A stretch of DNA of 64,000 bases from Paenibacillus daejeonensis DSM 15491 (GTDB taxonomy: Bacteria; Bacillota; Bacilli; Paenibacillales; Paenibacillaceae), in the NCBI RefSeq assembly GCF_000378385.1, contig NZ_KB899660.1:806001-870000 (forward strand), given 5' to 3'. Of the stretch, positions 53,376-61,475 are shown in pieces (position 1 is the stretch's first letter; each line of letters begins with the position of its first letter). The position numbers and the translations under genes were made by a program. A model generated the notes under the pieces. That model ran no database searches, was not told the origin of the DNA, and was given only the letters and a program-made list of their open reading frames with translations.

Positions 53376-54451
53376 GCTCCATGCCTCCCTATGGATTGTC
53401 GTTGCAAGGAATCCCAAATGCCCCATAAATACATAATGCCCATGGCCCGGTCATACAGCCCGTATCCCGGCCTGCACTCCTCATCCCAGATATGCCGGCC
53501 ATGATCCGGTCTCGCGTAGCCTGTATAGCCTTGCTCATGATAGGCGGCAACGATATCGCAAATATCAACTGTGCCGTCTTGAGCGCGGTGCGAAGTCTCG
53601 ATGAAATCGCCATTGTCATACAAACGGATATTGCGGATGTGGGCAAAAGGAATCCGGTCACCAAATTCGCGGACCATCGCGGCGATATCATTGTCCGGAC
53701 GCGCGCTTAAGGAGCCACTGCACAAGGTGACGCAATTATATGGGTTATCTACCAGCGTCAGCAGCCGCCGAATATTATCGCGGGTGGTAATAATCCGAGG
53801 CAACCCGAAGATGGAATAAGGCGGGTCGTCGGGATGAATCGCCATTTTGATATCAAGACGCTCAGCTGTAGGTATGATTGCTTCCAGGAAATAACGGAGA
53901 TTCTCCCACAAATCCGCCTCGGTAACCTCTCGATAAGCCTCAAAGCTGGCCGAAAGATGTGCCAGTCGTTCAGGCTCCCAGCCGGGCATGGAGTAATCCG
54001 GATTAATGGCAATTTTCCTGACCAGTTCGAGCGGGTCCATCTGATCCACTCTCGATTTCTCAAAAAACAGGGCTGTCGAACCATCCTCGAGTTCCCGGAA
54101 CAGCTCGGTCCGAACCCAGTCAAAAACCGGCATAAAATTATAGCAAATCGTCTTGACGCCGACAGTAGCGAGCTTCTCCAATGTACGCTTATAATTCTCA
54201 ATGTAGCCGTCGCGAGTAGGCAGTCCGAGCTTGATATCCTCGTGAATGTTAACGCTCTCAACAACATCCAGATGCAAACCATATGGGGCAACTTGCTCCT
54301 GGAGCGCCTGGATTTTCTCAAGCGGCCATTCGTCTCCAGGCAACTCGTCATGCAGGGACCAGGCGATGCCTTCAACCCCGGGTATCTGGATAATCTGCTG
54401 GAGCGTCACACTGTCATTGCCTTCTCCATACCAGCGGAACACCATTTTCAT
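53372..54451 (-). CDS. uxuA: Mannonate dehydratase
   Basis: 359 residues. [15 protein letters not shown] at the start, the metal-site segments [14 protein letters not shown] and [11 protein letters not shown], and [17 protein letters not shown] at the end are all UxuA landmarks. It dehydrates D-mannonate to 2-keto-3-deoxygluconate. Overlaps the gntR-family gene by 4 nt (ATGA), so the three genes are translationally coupled. Confidence 0.96.
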   Translation of the reverse strand: MKMVFRWYGEGNDSVTLQQIIQIPGVEGIAWSLHDELPGDEWPLEKIQALQEQVAPYGLHLDVVESVNIHEDIKLGLPTRDGYIENYKRTLEKLATVGVKTICYNFMPVFDWVRTELFRELEDGSTALFFEKSRVDQMDPLELVRKIAINPDYSMPGWEPERLAHLSASFEAYREVTEADLWENLRYFLEAIIPTAERLDIKMAIHPDDPPYSIFGLPRIITTRDNIRRLLTLVDNPYNCVTLCSGSLSARPDNDIAAMVREFGDRIPFAHIRNIRLYDNGDFIETSHRAQDGTVDICDIVAAYHEQGYTGYARPDHGRHIWDEECRPGYGLYDRAMGIMYLWGIWDSLQRQSIGRHGA

Positions 54452-55167
54452 CGAAAACGCTCCTCTTCATAGTCTGTGAAATAGTGGGGATACGTAGCAA
54501 TGAGCAAAGGAAGCTCCTCCTCCAGCTTACCGATATGCGAGTGCAGGATGGTAACGGTTCGCTCTTCCTCGCCTTGCCTTACAGCATCGAACAACTCGGT
54601 ATGTTCTTCCAGCACAGGTCCGACATGCCGAAGCTCACGCAGCGCCAGCAGTCGCAGCCGGTTGATGTGAGCCCGCATCTGGTCTACAAAATTCAACAGG
54701 ATCGAATTGCCTGCAACTCCCATGATCTGACGGTGAAAGGCTTCATCTTCTTGCAGAAACCGGTACATATCTCCCTGCTCTGCTGCTTGTCGCTGATTCG
54801 CCAAGATGTCGGTTAACCTGCGTTCGATCATCGAGCGGTCTTCCATCTTCCACATTCTAGCTGCCATTCGAAAAGCCCCTGTCTCCAGCTGCTCCCTTAC
54901 GAAGCGCGCTTCACCTACCTGTACAAGTGAGATTCGCGCAATCCGTGTCCCTCGCTGGGGAAGCACCTCAATCAGCTTGTCCCCCACCAGCATTCTAATG
55001 GCTTCGCGGATCGGCGTACGGCTGACATCGAGGGACTGGGCCAGTTCGTTCTCATACAGCATCGCACCAGGCTCAGCTTGCAGGCTAACAATCCCTTCAC
55101 GGATGCTCTCGTATACCCGAGTGCCCAGCGAGCGTCGTTCTTGAGGCTCCAAGGGTGCAAATGTCAT
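54448..55167 (-). CDS. GntR-family (FadR-type) regulator of uxuAB
   Basis: 239 residues from the ATG at 55167 (AAAGGAAGG). An N-terminal winged helix (LAQSLDVSRTPIREAIRML) and an FCD-type C-terminal domain with metal ligands expected in DEAFHRQI and the HTELFDAV and HSHIGKLEEEL segments. It likely controls the operon from the palindrome at 55221-55238, as UxuR-type regulators do (inference). Confidence 0.93.
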   Translation of the reverse strand: MTFAPLEPQERRSLGTRVYESIREGIVSLQAEPGAMLYENELAQSLDVSRTPIREAIRMLVGDKLIEVLPQRGTRIARISLVQVGEARFVREQLETGAFRMAARMWKMEDRSMIERRLTDILANQRQAAEQGDMYRFLQEDEAFHRQIMGVAGNSILLNFVDQMRAHINRLRLLALRELRHVGPVLEEHTELFDAVRQGEEERTVTILHSHIGKLEEELPLLIATYPHYFTDYEEERFR

Positions 55168-55220
55168 CGGAATCCGCCTTCCTTTCGGTCTGTTCTTTGT
55201 CAGTTTACCACTCGTTGTGG

Positions 55221-55238
55221 ATACTTGTATACAAGTAT
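55221..55238. promoter_or_regulatory. GntR/UxuR-type operator
   Basis: ATACTTGTATACAAGTAT is a perfect 18-bp palindrome with the TTGTATACAA core seen at FadR-subfamily GntR sites, 53 nt upstream of the regulator start. Confidence 0.82.
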
Positions 55239-55272
55239 TTTCGGAGGCGGAGGACAATTTTCCCATTCTACT

Positions 55273-55298
55273 GTTTAAATTTGTTAATTTTCGGGTAA
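55273..55298 (+). promoter_or_regulatory. SigB-type promoter candidate for xpaC-telA
   Basis: GTTTAA (55273-55278), 14 nt, GGGTAA (55293-55298) fits the Bacillus sigma-B form GTTTAA-N12-15-GGGWAW and lies 55 nt before the xpaC start. Whether this organism has that sigma factor is unknown. Confidence 0.5.
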
Positions 55299-55353
55299 AT
55301 GAAATTGCCTATTGTAGACAAGTCTGATGTGGTTGTGAAAGGAGGAAGTCTAT

Positions 55354-55962
55354 TTGGTGCCGCTCGTGCTTCTATTGTTAATTATCGCAGCCGCAATGGT
55401 TCTCATTATTATGCTGGCCAAGCAACAGCTGACACGCACAGCAGATCAGCCGTCATCAGCTTCTCATCGAGCGAAGGCAGACGGCTATGCGCTCCCCGAG
55501 TCCCCAGGTTATTCGCTCGCATCGGCCGAGCATCCACTCTCGGGAAGAGCCCAGCAAGCTCTCGACACTGCAGGACAGCAGCTAACTCGGTTGCGCACCA
55601 TAGCCGTGCGGTTGTCCGATCAAGAGGTAGCAGCCAAAATCCATGCGCTCTGTACGACGTCCGAGAGCATCTCGGAGAAAATCCGGCAAAATCCCAGCGG
55701 ACTGGCCCTGGTGCAGCGCCATTATGATTACTACTTACCGACTGCGCTCGGATTAATGGAACAATATGACCGTTTGATTCATAGCGAAATATACACCAAA
55801 GAAATGGAATTCCAGGTGAAGCGCATGGAAAGCCTGCTGCCTGGCCTCCGTTCACACTTCGACAAATACTATCGCAAACTGGTGCGTCATGAACTCATTG
55901 ATATTGAAGTGGAAGTCAATACCCTCGAGCAGGTTATGCGCTCGGAGCGTGTAACGGGCTAA
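55354..55962 (+). CDS. xpaC: XpaC-family membrane protein
   Basis: 202 residues starting at TTG (AAAGGAGG 8 nt upstream; GTG at 55357 is an alternative). One N-terminal membrane helix (about 2-21), then a Ser/Ala-rich linker and a helical domain with IRQNPSGLALVQRHYDYYLPTA, of which YDYYLPTA is the family mark of 5-bromo-4-chloroindolyl phosphate hydrolysis proteins. Function unknown; regularly paired with telA, as here. Confidence 0.85.
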   Translation: MVPLVLLLLIIAAAMVLIIMLAKQQLTRTADQPSSASHRAKADGYALPESPGYSLASAEHPLSGRAQQALDTAGQQLTRLRTIAVRLSDQEVAAKIHALCTTSESISEKIRQNPSGLALVQRHYDYYLPTALGLMEQYDRLIHSEIYTKEMEFQVKRMESLLPGLRSHFDKYYRKLVRHELIDIEVEVNTLEQVMRSERVTG

Positions 55963-55979
55963 AGTTAAGTCTCAGGCAT

Positions 55980-56136
55980 TTGAAAAACGGCCGGAGAGGC
56001 ACGGAATCGAATCTGGAGAAGCGAAGCGTTCGCCTTTGTCCCCGGATTTCAACCGCTAAAGCGGTTAAAAAACCAAGAAATCTGGGGACAACAGCGATCG
56101 GAAGATCGATCCGTGACCGGAGGCTTCCCTTTTCAA
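55980..56136. repeat. 157-bp hairpin repeat R3, between xpaC and telA
   Basis: Second near-identical copy (see R2). It lies 17 nt after the xpaC stop and ends 29 nt before the telA start, so it is probably transcribed within the operon, where its long stem could affect expression of telA. Confidence 0.9.
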
Positions 56137-56165
56137 TAGCCTGGAATCTAAAGGAGGACAAACCT

Positions 56166-57290
56166 ATGATTGAATCGACACCGGCTCCTCAATCCGCAGG
56201 GGCAAGCCAAGGCACCGACCTGTCCGGCATCCTCGGACAGTTGAGCCCCATTGAGCTGGAGCAGGCCCGGAGGCTGGCAGATACGTTGTCCGTCGAGGAG
56301 TCTGGATCTGTGGCGGGATTCGGCAACACCATTCAAGAGGATATTGCTTCATTTGCCGGCTCTATCCTTGCCCAGATCAGAAGCGGGGACAGCGGAGATG
56401 TCGGCGCGGCGGTTACGGAGCTCATTATGACCCTGCAGCAGAGTCCCTCGGAGGAGAAGCCCGCACGGTCGCTAATGAACTTGCCTCTGGTAGGCAAATG
56501 GATGGCAGGCGCGAAGCGGGCGGCACAGCAAGCTCGCACGCTGGAGGATCAGGTTGAATCGATACGCGCCCAGCTCGATGCCTCTTACATTATGCTGCAA
56601 AAAGATATTCAACTGCTCGATATCGTATTGAAACGCAACTATGATTATTTTAAACAGCTGGATCTTCATATCGCAGCGGTGCAGTTGCGCCTGGAAGAGG
56701 CCATGACGGAGGAAAGGCCACGTCTGCAGGAACGGGCTGCTGAAGGCAGTGATCCCTGGGCAGACCAGCGGCTCCGCGAGGCAGAGGATTTCATTCGCCG
56801 TCTGGAGCTTCGTCTCGATGATTTTCGTCGCACCCGCTTCATCTCACTGTCCCAAGCCCCTCGCATCCGCTTGCTCCAGCAGGGCGAGCAGCTGATGATG
56901 GAGAAAATTCAATCGGTCATTTATAATCTGATTCCACTATGGAAGATGGATCTCGTGACCAGCAGCGCCCAAGCTCGCATCAGCCGGGCAATGGACGTCC
57001 ATAATCAAATCAAGGGAGAGATTGAGGCGAGTATGCAGCGCAGTGCCCAGCGCCAACGTGAATTAACGCTGCATGTTGCTTCCCAGAGTGAGCAAGGGAT
57101 GATCAGCATGGAGACGATGCGAACCGTCCACCAAGAGCTGATCGCTACACTCGAGGAAACCATGACGATTTATGACGAAGGCCGCAAGCACCGCTCCGAA
57201 GCCGAGGCCGAGCTGACAGAAATGGAACGCCAGCTCAAGAGCAAGTTAGCTGCGACGATCGGAGTCAGCCATACCCAGCGGTATGCTTGA
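56166..57290 (+). CDS. telA: TelA-family toxic anion resistance protein
   Basis: 374 residues from the ATG at 56166 behind AAAGGAGG. Mainly helical/coiled-coil; the family region includes PLVGKWM, QLDASYIMLQKDIQLLDIV-type segment (key part LQKDIQLLD), NYDYFKQLDLHIAA and MDVHNQIKGEIEASM. Named for tellurite resistance but its true role, probably envelope-stress related, is unresolved. The frame is open upstream only because repeat R3 has no stop in that frame. Confidence 0.9.
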   Translation: MIESTPAPQSAGASQGTDLSGILGQLSPIELEQARRLADTLSVEESGSVAGFGNTIQEDIASFAGSILAQIRSGDSGDVGAAVTELIMTLQQSPSEEKPARSLMNLPLVGKWMAGAKRAAQQARTLEDQVESIRAQLDASYIMLQKDIQLLDIVLKRNYDYFKQLDLHIAAVQLRLEEAMTEERPRLQERAAEGSDPWADQRLREAEDFIRRLELRLDDFRRTRFISLSQAPRIRLLQQGEQLMMEKIQSVIYNLIPLWKMDLVTSSAQARISRAMDVHNQIKGEIEASMQRSAQRQRELTLHVASQSEQGMISMETMRTVHQELIATLEETMTIYDEGRKHRSEAEAELTEMERQLKSKLAATIGVSHTQRYA

Positions 57291-57321
57291 GAACCACCTG
57301 GCCCCCTTAGAGTGAGCACCC

Positions 57322-57365
57322 GCACGAGTAGCCCTGCATCGTAATTGATGCAGGGCTACTCGTGC
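57322..57365. terminator. Perfect 18-bp hairpin after telA
   Basis: GCACGAGTAGCCCTGCAT (57322-57339) and its exact complement (57348-57365) with an 8-nt loop. No T-run on either side; likely ends or shields the convergent transcripts. Confidence 0.6.
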
Positions 57366-57437
57366 TTCAGAGCAAGGAACTGTTCATCATTCTCTCGCGT
57401 GGATGAAGCCTTTTACACCTCGTTAATTAACCACCTT

Positions 57438-57665
57438 TCACTCGTAGGGTCGGTACTTCTCCCGTAGTTGGCTGGCCATCACTTTGCGTTCTTCAACATC
57501 GCCTCTCAAGAACAGCCGGACAGTCCCTTCTTCCACTACAGGGGTCAGTTTCTTCCGTTTGACTAACGAGGACAGGCTTTGCTTGGAAATCTGTAGATAG
57601 TCGCTCACAGCGGATGCTGTCATCACATGCTGGCGAATCAGTCGAGTTATTTCCTCGCGTCTCAT
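57438..57665 (-). CDS. Small helix-turn-helix protein
   Basis: 75 residues. ASAVSDYLQISKQSLSSLVK forms a helix-turn-helix like excisionase/MerR-type N-terminal domains, followed by VVEEGTVRLFLRGDVEER. No effector domain. TGAGGTGATTAC precedes the ATG. Target unknown. Confidence 0.78.
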   Translation of the reverse strand: MRREEITRLIRQHVMTASAVSDYLQISKQSLSSLVKRKKLTPVVEEGTVRLFLRGDVEERKVMASQLREKYRPYE

Positions 57666-57781
57666 CTTGTAATCACCTCATATTGCCAACCATAACATGC
57701 CTTGTCCACCTAGTAAAGAGCAAACTAAAATTCTCTGTTTACAGAGGTAAATAGATATGGTATATTTAAGGTTATTTTCGA

Positions 57782-58003
57782 ATGGGGGTGACAATTACGA
57801 GAACACCGAAGGAAGTCATCCACAACGAGGATGTCCAAACAGCCTATGCTTTGGAGACGCTGCTGCACGTCTATTCCTTACATTCATCTGACGGCCAATT
57901 GCTTTCTTGCGGCATCGTCACCGATTGGAATGAACTGACTTTCTATATTAATCATGTTCCCTATGACCGAAGTGAGCATGTGTTTCTAAATTTCGAGTCG
58001 TAA
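57782..58003 (+). CDS. Hypothetical small protein
   Basis: 73 residues, soluble, acidic; no recognised domain. The ATG at 57782 lacks a clear ribosome site; GTG at 57788 is an alternative. A terminator follows immediately, which supports transcription. Confidence 0.6.
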   Translation: MGVTITRTPKEVIHNEDVQTAYALETLLHVYSLHSSDGQLLSCGIVTDWNELTFYINHVPYDRSEHVFLNFES

Positions 58004-58012
58004 TATGCGACT

Positions 58013-58042
58013 AACCCCCACCAGCAGCCTGGCGGGGGTTTC
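58013..58042 (+). terminator. Intrinsic terminator of the 73-residue protein gene
   Basis: AACCCCCACCAG, 3- to 4-nt loop, CTGGCGGGGGTT, then TCTG: a strong stem with one mismatch and a short T-run. Confidence 0.75.
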
Positions 58043-58086
58043 TGTGCGGATACTGGTTCAGATCAGAGGTGAGTTTACTGCTCCTA

Positions 58087-58194
58087 TTAGTACAGGAACG
58101 TGCAGGAGATAATCACCAGCAGAATGAAGAGTACGAGAATTGCACCTGTGGATGTACCATGAAATCCGCCATAACCGCCTACAGCATTACCCAT
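58087..58194 (-). CDS. YjcZ-type sporulation micropeptide (35 residues)
   Basis: Reads MGNAVGGYGGFHGTSTG followed by a hydrophobic helix AILVLFILLVIISCTFLY. The Gly/Tyr-rich head plus single helix is typical of YjcZ-family spore-associated peptides. AAAGGAGG lies 8 nt before the ATG and the peptide ends at TAA TAG. Confidence 0.82.
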   Translation of the reverse strand: MGNAVGGYGGFHGTSTGAILVLFILLVIISCTFLY

Positions 58195-58381
58195 GTTGTT
58201 TCCTCCTTTAATTTAGGCTACACCACAAGATATGCGGCAGACGGCTAGAGGGCTGGGTGTTTTGGCAATTATTATCGCCCAATCTCAAACCGGTTGTCCC
58301 ATTACAGCTTCGAGCTCTACTGCCGCAGCTCGCAGGTCCTTCTCTTCCCCATGGGCAAGTCGTTGTTTGAACGGCTCAACA

Positions 58382-58410
58382 TTTCGTCACTTGCAAGATT
58401 ATGCTATAAT
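58382..58410 (+). promoter_or_regulatory. Promoter of the prs paralogue
   Basis: Extended -10 TGCTATAAT (TATAAT at 58405-58410) with a weak -35 TTTCGT or TTCGTC about 16-17 nt upstream; 32 nt before the ATG. Confidence 0.65.
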
Positions 58411-58442
58411 AGCAAGCAGATTAACAACCGTAAGGAGGACCC

Positions 58443-59381
58443 ATGAACAAAGTAAAATTATTCTCCGGCTCGTCTAATCGGCCCCTTGCGGAGCAGATCT
58501 GCAAAAGTCTTGGCATTCCGCTGGGCAAGGTTGAGATTTCGCGTCAAGGCAGCGGCGAAATTCATGTCTCGTACGAAGAACCGATCCGGACTTGCGATGT
58601 CTTCATCGTCCAGTCTCTGTCGCATCCCGTGAATGAAAATTTGGTGGAACTGCTGATTATGATCGATGCTGCCAAACGTGCATCTGCCAAGACCATCAAC
58701 TTGGTTATGCCTTATTACGGATATGCGCGCCAAGAGCGAAAATCCGCTCCGCGTGAACCCATTACAGCCAAGCTGGTCGCTGACGTTCTGACCTCGGTAG
58801 GTGCCGACCGATTGGTGACGATTGATTTGCACGCCGATCCCATTCAAGGCTTCTACGAAATTCCCGTAGACCACCTTACGGCACTAGACCTGATTACAGA
58901 TTACTTGCGGAACAAGGGAATCGCCAATCCTGTCGTCGTCTCTCCTGATGCGGGACGAGCTGGCACAGCCGAGAAGCTGGCTGACAGTCTGGATTGTCCG
59001 TTTGCAATCATGATCAAGAATCGCCCTGCCCACAATATGTCGGAGATTACGCATATTATTGGCGAGGTCGAAGGCATGACGCCGATTATCATTGAAGACT
59101 TGATTGATACCGGCAGCACCATTGTCAATGTCGTTGAGGCCTTGAAGAAGAACGGTGCACATAATGCCTATGTCTGCGCCACCCATGGACTCTTCTCCGC
59201 AGATGGGCTGCAGAAGCTGGACAATCCGAATATCGAGGAAGTCGTCATCACCAATACGATCGCTCTTCCCGAAGAGCATTCCAACAAGTTCGTGATTATC
59301 CCAATGGCCCCACGATTGGCCACAGCCATCCAGATTATTACCCAGGGCGGATCGATCGACACGCTTATCAAATCCCACTGA
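58443..59381 (+). CDS. prs: Ribose-phosphate pyrophosphokinase (divergent paralogue)
   Basis: 312 residues, class I length, with YYGYARQERKSAPREPITAKL at its core (key part YYGYARQERK), TIDLHADPIQGFYEIPVD and EDLIDTGSTIV. It makes PRPP from ribose 5-phosphate and ATP. Several usually fixed residues differ: SGEIHVSYEE for DGEIxVxIxE, SPDAGRAGTAEKLA for SPDHGGVTRARKLA, and DTGST for DTAGT. It stands alone rather than in the gcaD-prs-ctc context, so it may be a second copy. AAGGAGG precedes the ATG. Confidence 0.88.
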   Translation: MNKVKLFSGSSNRPLAEQICKSLGIPLGKVEISRQGSGEIHVSYEEPIRTCDVFIVQSLSHPVNENLVELLIMIDAAKRASAKTINLVMPYYGYARQERKSAPREPITAKLVADVLTSVGADRLVTIDLHADPIQGFYEIPVDHLTALDLITDYLRNKGIANPVVVSPDAGRAGTAEKLADSLDCPFAIMIKNRPAHNMSEITHIIGEVEGMTPIIIEDLIDTGSTIVNVVEALKKNGAHNAYVCATHGLFSADGLQKLDNPNIEEVVITNTIALPEEHSNKFVIIPMAPRLATAIQIITQGGSIDTLIKSH

Positions 59382-59400
59382 CCATAAGCATCTACACGAA

Positions 59401-59438
59401 GGCCTCGACCCGGGAGCATACCCGGCCGAGGCCTGTTT
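59401..59438. terminator. Hairpin between prs and the MHYT kinase gene
   Basis: GGCCTCGACCCGGG and CCCGGCCGAGGCC with a 6-nt loop, followed by TGTTTAC on the plus strand. Weak T-run. Confidence 0.65.
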
Positions 59439-59457
59439 ACGTCAACAATCGAAGTTC

Positions 59458-61053
59458 TCAAGAAACGTGAATCTTCTCGGTCTGAAGCGCGGGAGCCGCA
59501 GGAATCCAGAACTGGAAGGTGCTGCCCTGTCCTGGTACACTTCGTACCTGCATATCCCCCTCCATCATCTCAACAAAATGCTTGCTGATCGTCAGTCCGA
59601 GACCCGTACCTCCATATAAGCGCGTAGTCGAGGCATCCGCCTGGGTAAACGGCTGAAACAGCTTGTCCAGCTGTTCTGGCTCAATCCCTATCCCACTGTC
59701 CTCCACCTCAAACAAATAGCCGGCAGCCTCCCTCGAAGCCTCCACCACCCTGAGACGTACCTTGCCTTCACTGGTGAACTTGGCAGCGTTGCTCAATAAA
59801 TTCAGCAGCACCTGCTTCAGCTTGGTCTGATCGCCAACGATCGTACCAGAGGCACATGCAATCTCCAATATATTCCCATTGGCACGAATCAGCGGAAGCA
59901 CCGTGGATTCAACATCTTTGACCAAATCCTCCAGCGCAAATGCTTCAATGTACGTTTCCATCTTATCGGCTTCAATTTTGGAAATATCGAGAATGTCATT
60001 GATGAGGGTCAGCAGGTGATTACCGGATCTTCGAATTTTGTCGAGGTCCTCCATCAGCTCCTGTTGACCCAGGTCTTCCGCTTCCTCCATCAGCATCTCA
60101 CTATAGCCAATAATGGCATTCAGTGGTGTTCGGAGCTCATGACTCATATTGGCCAAAAACTGGCTTTTGATTTTATTCGCTTCGATAGCCTCGTCATGCG
60201 CTTGCTCCAGCTCCGCGGTTCGCTTCGCTACCAGATCCTCCAGATGATGATTCAGCAGCAGCAGCTCCTGGTTTTTGAGCTGGATCTCATCCGATTGCTC
60301 TTGCAGTTGGTTATCCTTCTGAGAAAAACGATTGGAAATGACAATACTAAGCATGGAGAGGCCCAAAGTTAGTAAGGTGCCGATCGAAATGGTATAGGCT
60401 AGCGACGTCTGATCCAACAACATGCCAGTAGACATCTGCGAAGGATCTCTTAACTCGAAATGGGCCGCCAGCATTCCTGTGTAATGCATGCCGACTATCG
60501 CTGTACCCATAATCAGACCACTGCCAAGCTTCTTCCAAACTTCATGCCTTCCCCCTGCCTGGCGAAAATAAAAGGCCAGCCACAAGGCCGCTATCGACGC
60601 CACCAGAGCGATGATGATAGAAAGCGTGAACAATAAAGGATCGTATGTAATATTCACCTGCATGGCGGCCATTCCGATGTAATGCATGCAGGATATTCCG
60701 GCTGCGAGAGTAACGCCGCCCACCAGAAGCCGTCCGAGTGGCAACTGGGGACGGCTGACACTAATTAAGGCAAGCAGGGAGCCCAAGATGGCCGCAAATA
60801 CGGACAAGATGACGAGCCCCATATCATAAGGAATCCGAACAGGTAAAGAAAAGGCCAGCATGCCGACAAAATGCATTGACCAGATGCCCATCCCCATAAT
60901 GGCTGCCCCAAAGACAAGCCATCCCCAGCGGATGCTGCCGCGCGAGGTGATGATCCGTCCGCCCAAGTCGAGTACGGTGTACGAAGCGGCGACGGCAATG
61001 ACATATGAGAATAAGACCAATACCGTATCATGGCTGCCATGCACATGCTCCAT
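59458..61053 (-). CDS. MHYT-domain membrane histidine kinase
   Basis: 531 residues. Seven membrane helices hold three MHYT-type motifs (MHFVGM, MHYIGM, MHYTGM), then a coiled coil, [14 protein letters not shown] with the phospho-histidine, and an HATPase domain ([26 protein letters not shown]). MHYT domains are proposed to bind copper and sense a diatomic gas; unproven. No response regulator is adjacent. GGAGGG precedes the ATG. Probably follows phytochrome and DUF423 genes in one operon. Confidence 0.93.
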   Translation of the reverse strand: MEHVHGSHDTVLVLFSYVIAVAASYTVLDLGGRIITSRGSIRWGWLVFGAAIMGMGIWSMHFVGMLAFSLPVRIPYDMGLVILSVFAAILGSLLALISVSRPQLPLGRLLVGGVTLAAGISCMHYIGMAAMQVNITYDPLLFTLSIIIALVASIAALWLAFYFRQAGGRHEVWKKLGSGLIMGTAIVGMHYTGMLAAHFELRDPSQMSTGMLLDQTSLAYTISIGTLLTLGLSMLSIVISNRFSQKDNQLQEQSDEIQLKNQELLLLNHHLEDLVAKRTAELEQAHDEAIEANKIKSQFLANMSHELRTPLNAIIGYSEMLMEEAEDLGQQELMEDLDKIRRSGNHLLTLINDILDISKIEADKMETYIEAFALEDLVKDVESTVLPLIRANGNILEIACASGTIVGDQTKLKQVLLNLLSNAAKFTSEGKVRLRVVEASREAAGYLFEVEDSGIGIEPEQLDKLFQPFTQADASTTRLYGGTGLGLTISKHFVEMMEGDMQVRSVPGQGSTFQFWIPAAPALQTEKIHVS

Positions 61054-61088
61054 GGGTTACCCTCCTCTGACAAGATCCGATGACAAGA

Positions 61089-61460
61089 CTAATTTTGCAA
61101 GAGAGCTGCCACCAGGATCGCCCATCCTGCGATGAATGCCAATCCGCCTAGTGGGGTAATGGCTCCCAGCTTGCGTATCCCCGTAATACTTAGTACATAT
61201 AGACTGCCGCTGAACAACACAATTCCAATGAACAGGACCCAGCCCGCAGTAACTGCCAGAGAACCAACTGCTGCATCTCCTGTGAGCAGACCGACGACAA
61301 GAATGCCGAGTGCGTGGACGATATGATATTGAACGCCAGTCTGGTAGACGGCTAGCTGCTCCGGTTGCAGCTTTTTCTTCAGGGCATGGGCGCCAAAAGC
61401 GCCCAAAATAACAGCGACAATCATATTCAGGCTGCCAAGCAGCAGCAAGGTTTGCATCAT
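61089..61460 (-). CDS. DUF423 (YwdK-like) membrane protein
   Basis: About 123 residues; start at 61460 preferred because AGAGAGG abuts the ATG at 61466. Four membrane helices and the family motif LGAFGAHALKKKL, YHIVHALG, and GITPLGG-like ITPLGGLAFIAGW. Function unknown. Lies 15 nt after the phytochrome gene. Confidence 0.88.
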   Translation of the reverse strand: MMQTLLLLGSLNMIVAVILGAFGAHALKKKLQPEQLAVYQTGVQYHIVHALGILVVGLLTGDAAVGSLAVTAGWVLFIGIVLFSGSLYVLSITGIRKLGAITPLGGLAFIAGWAILVAALLQN

Positions 61461-61475
61461 TTCCATCCTCTCTAT

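Noticed and set aside
52237-56136. R2 and R3 as the ends of a composite transposon carrying uxuR-uxuA-uxuB.
   Set aside because: The repeats lie outside and inside normal operons, no transposase is present, and the uxu genes look like native sequence; simple dispersed repeats are the lesser claim.
55980-56165. 62-residue N-terminal extension of telA.
   Set aside because: It is the reading of repeat R3; AAAGGAGG stands directly before the ATG at 56166, where the family homology begins.
58232-58477. 81-residue open frame overlapping the prs start.
   Set aside because: It overlaps the prs promoter and ribosome site in another frame, and has no ribosome site of its own or protein-like composition.
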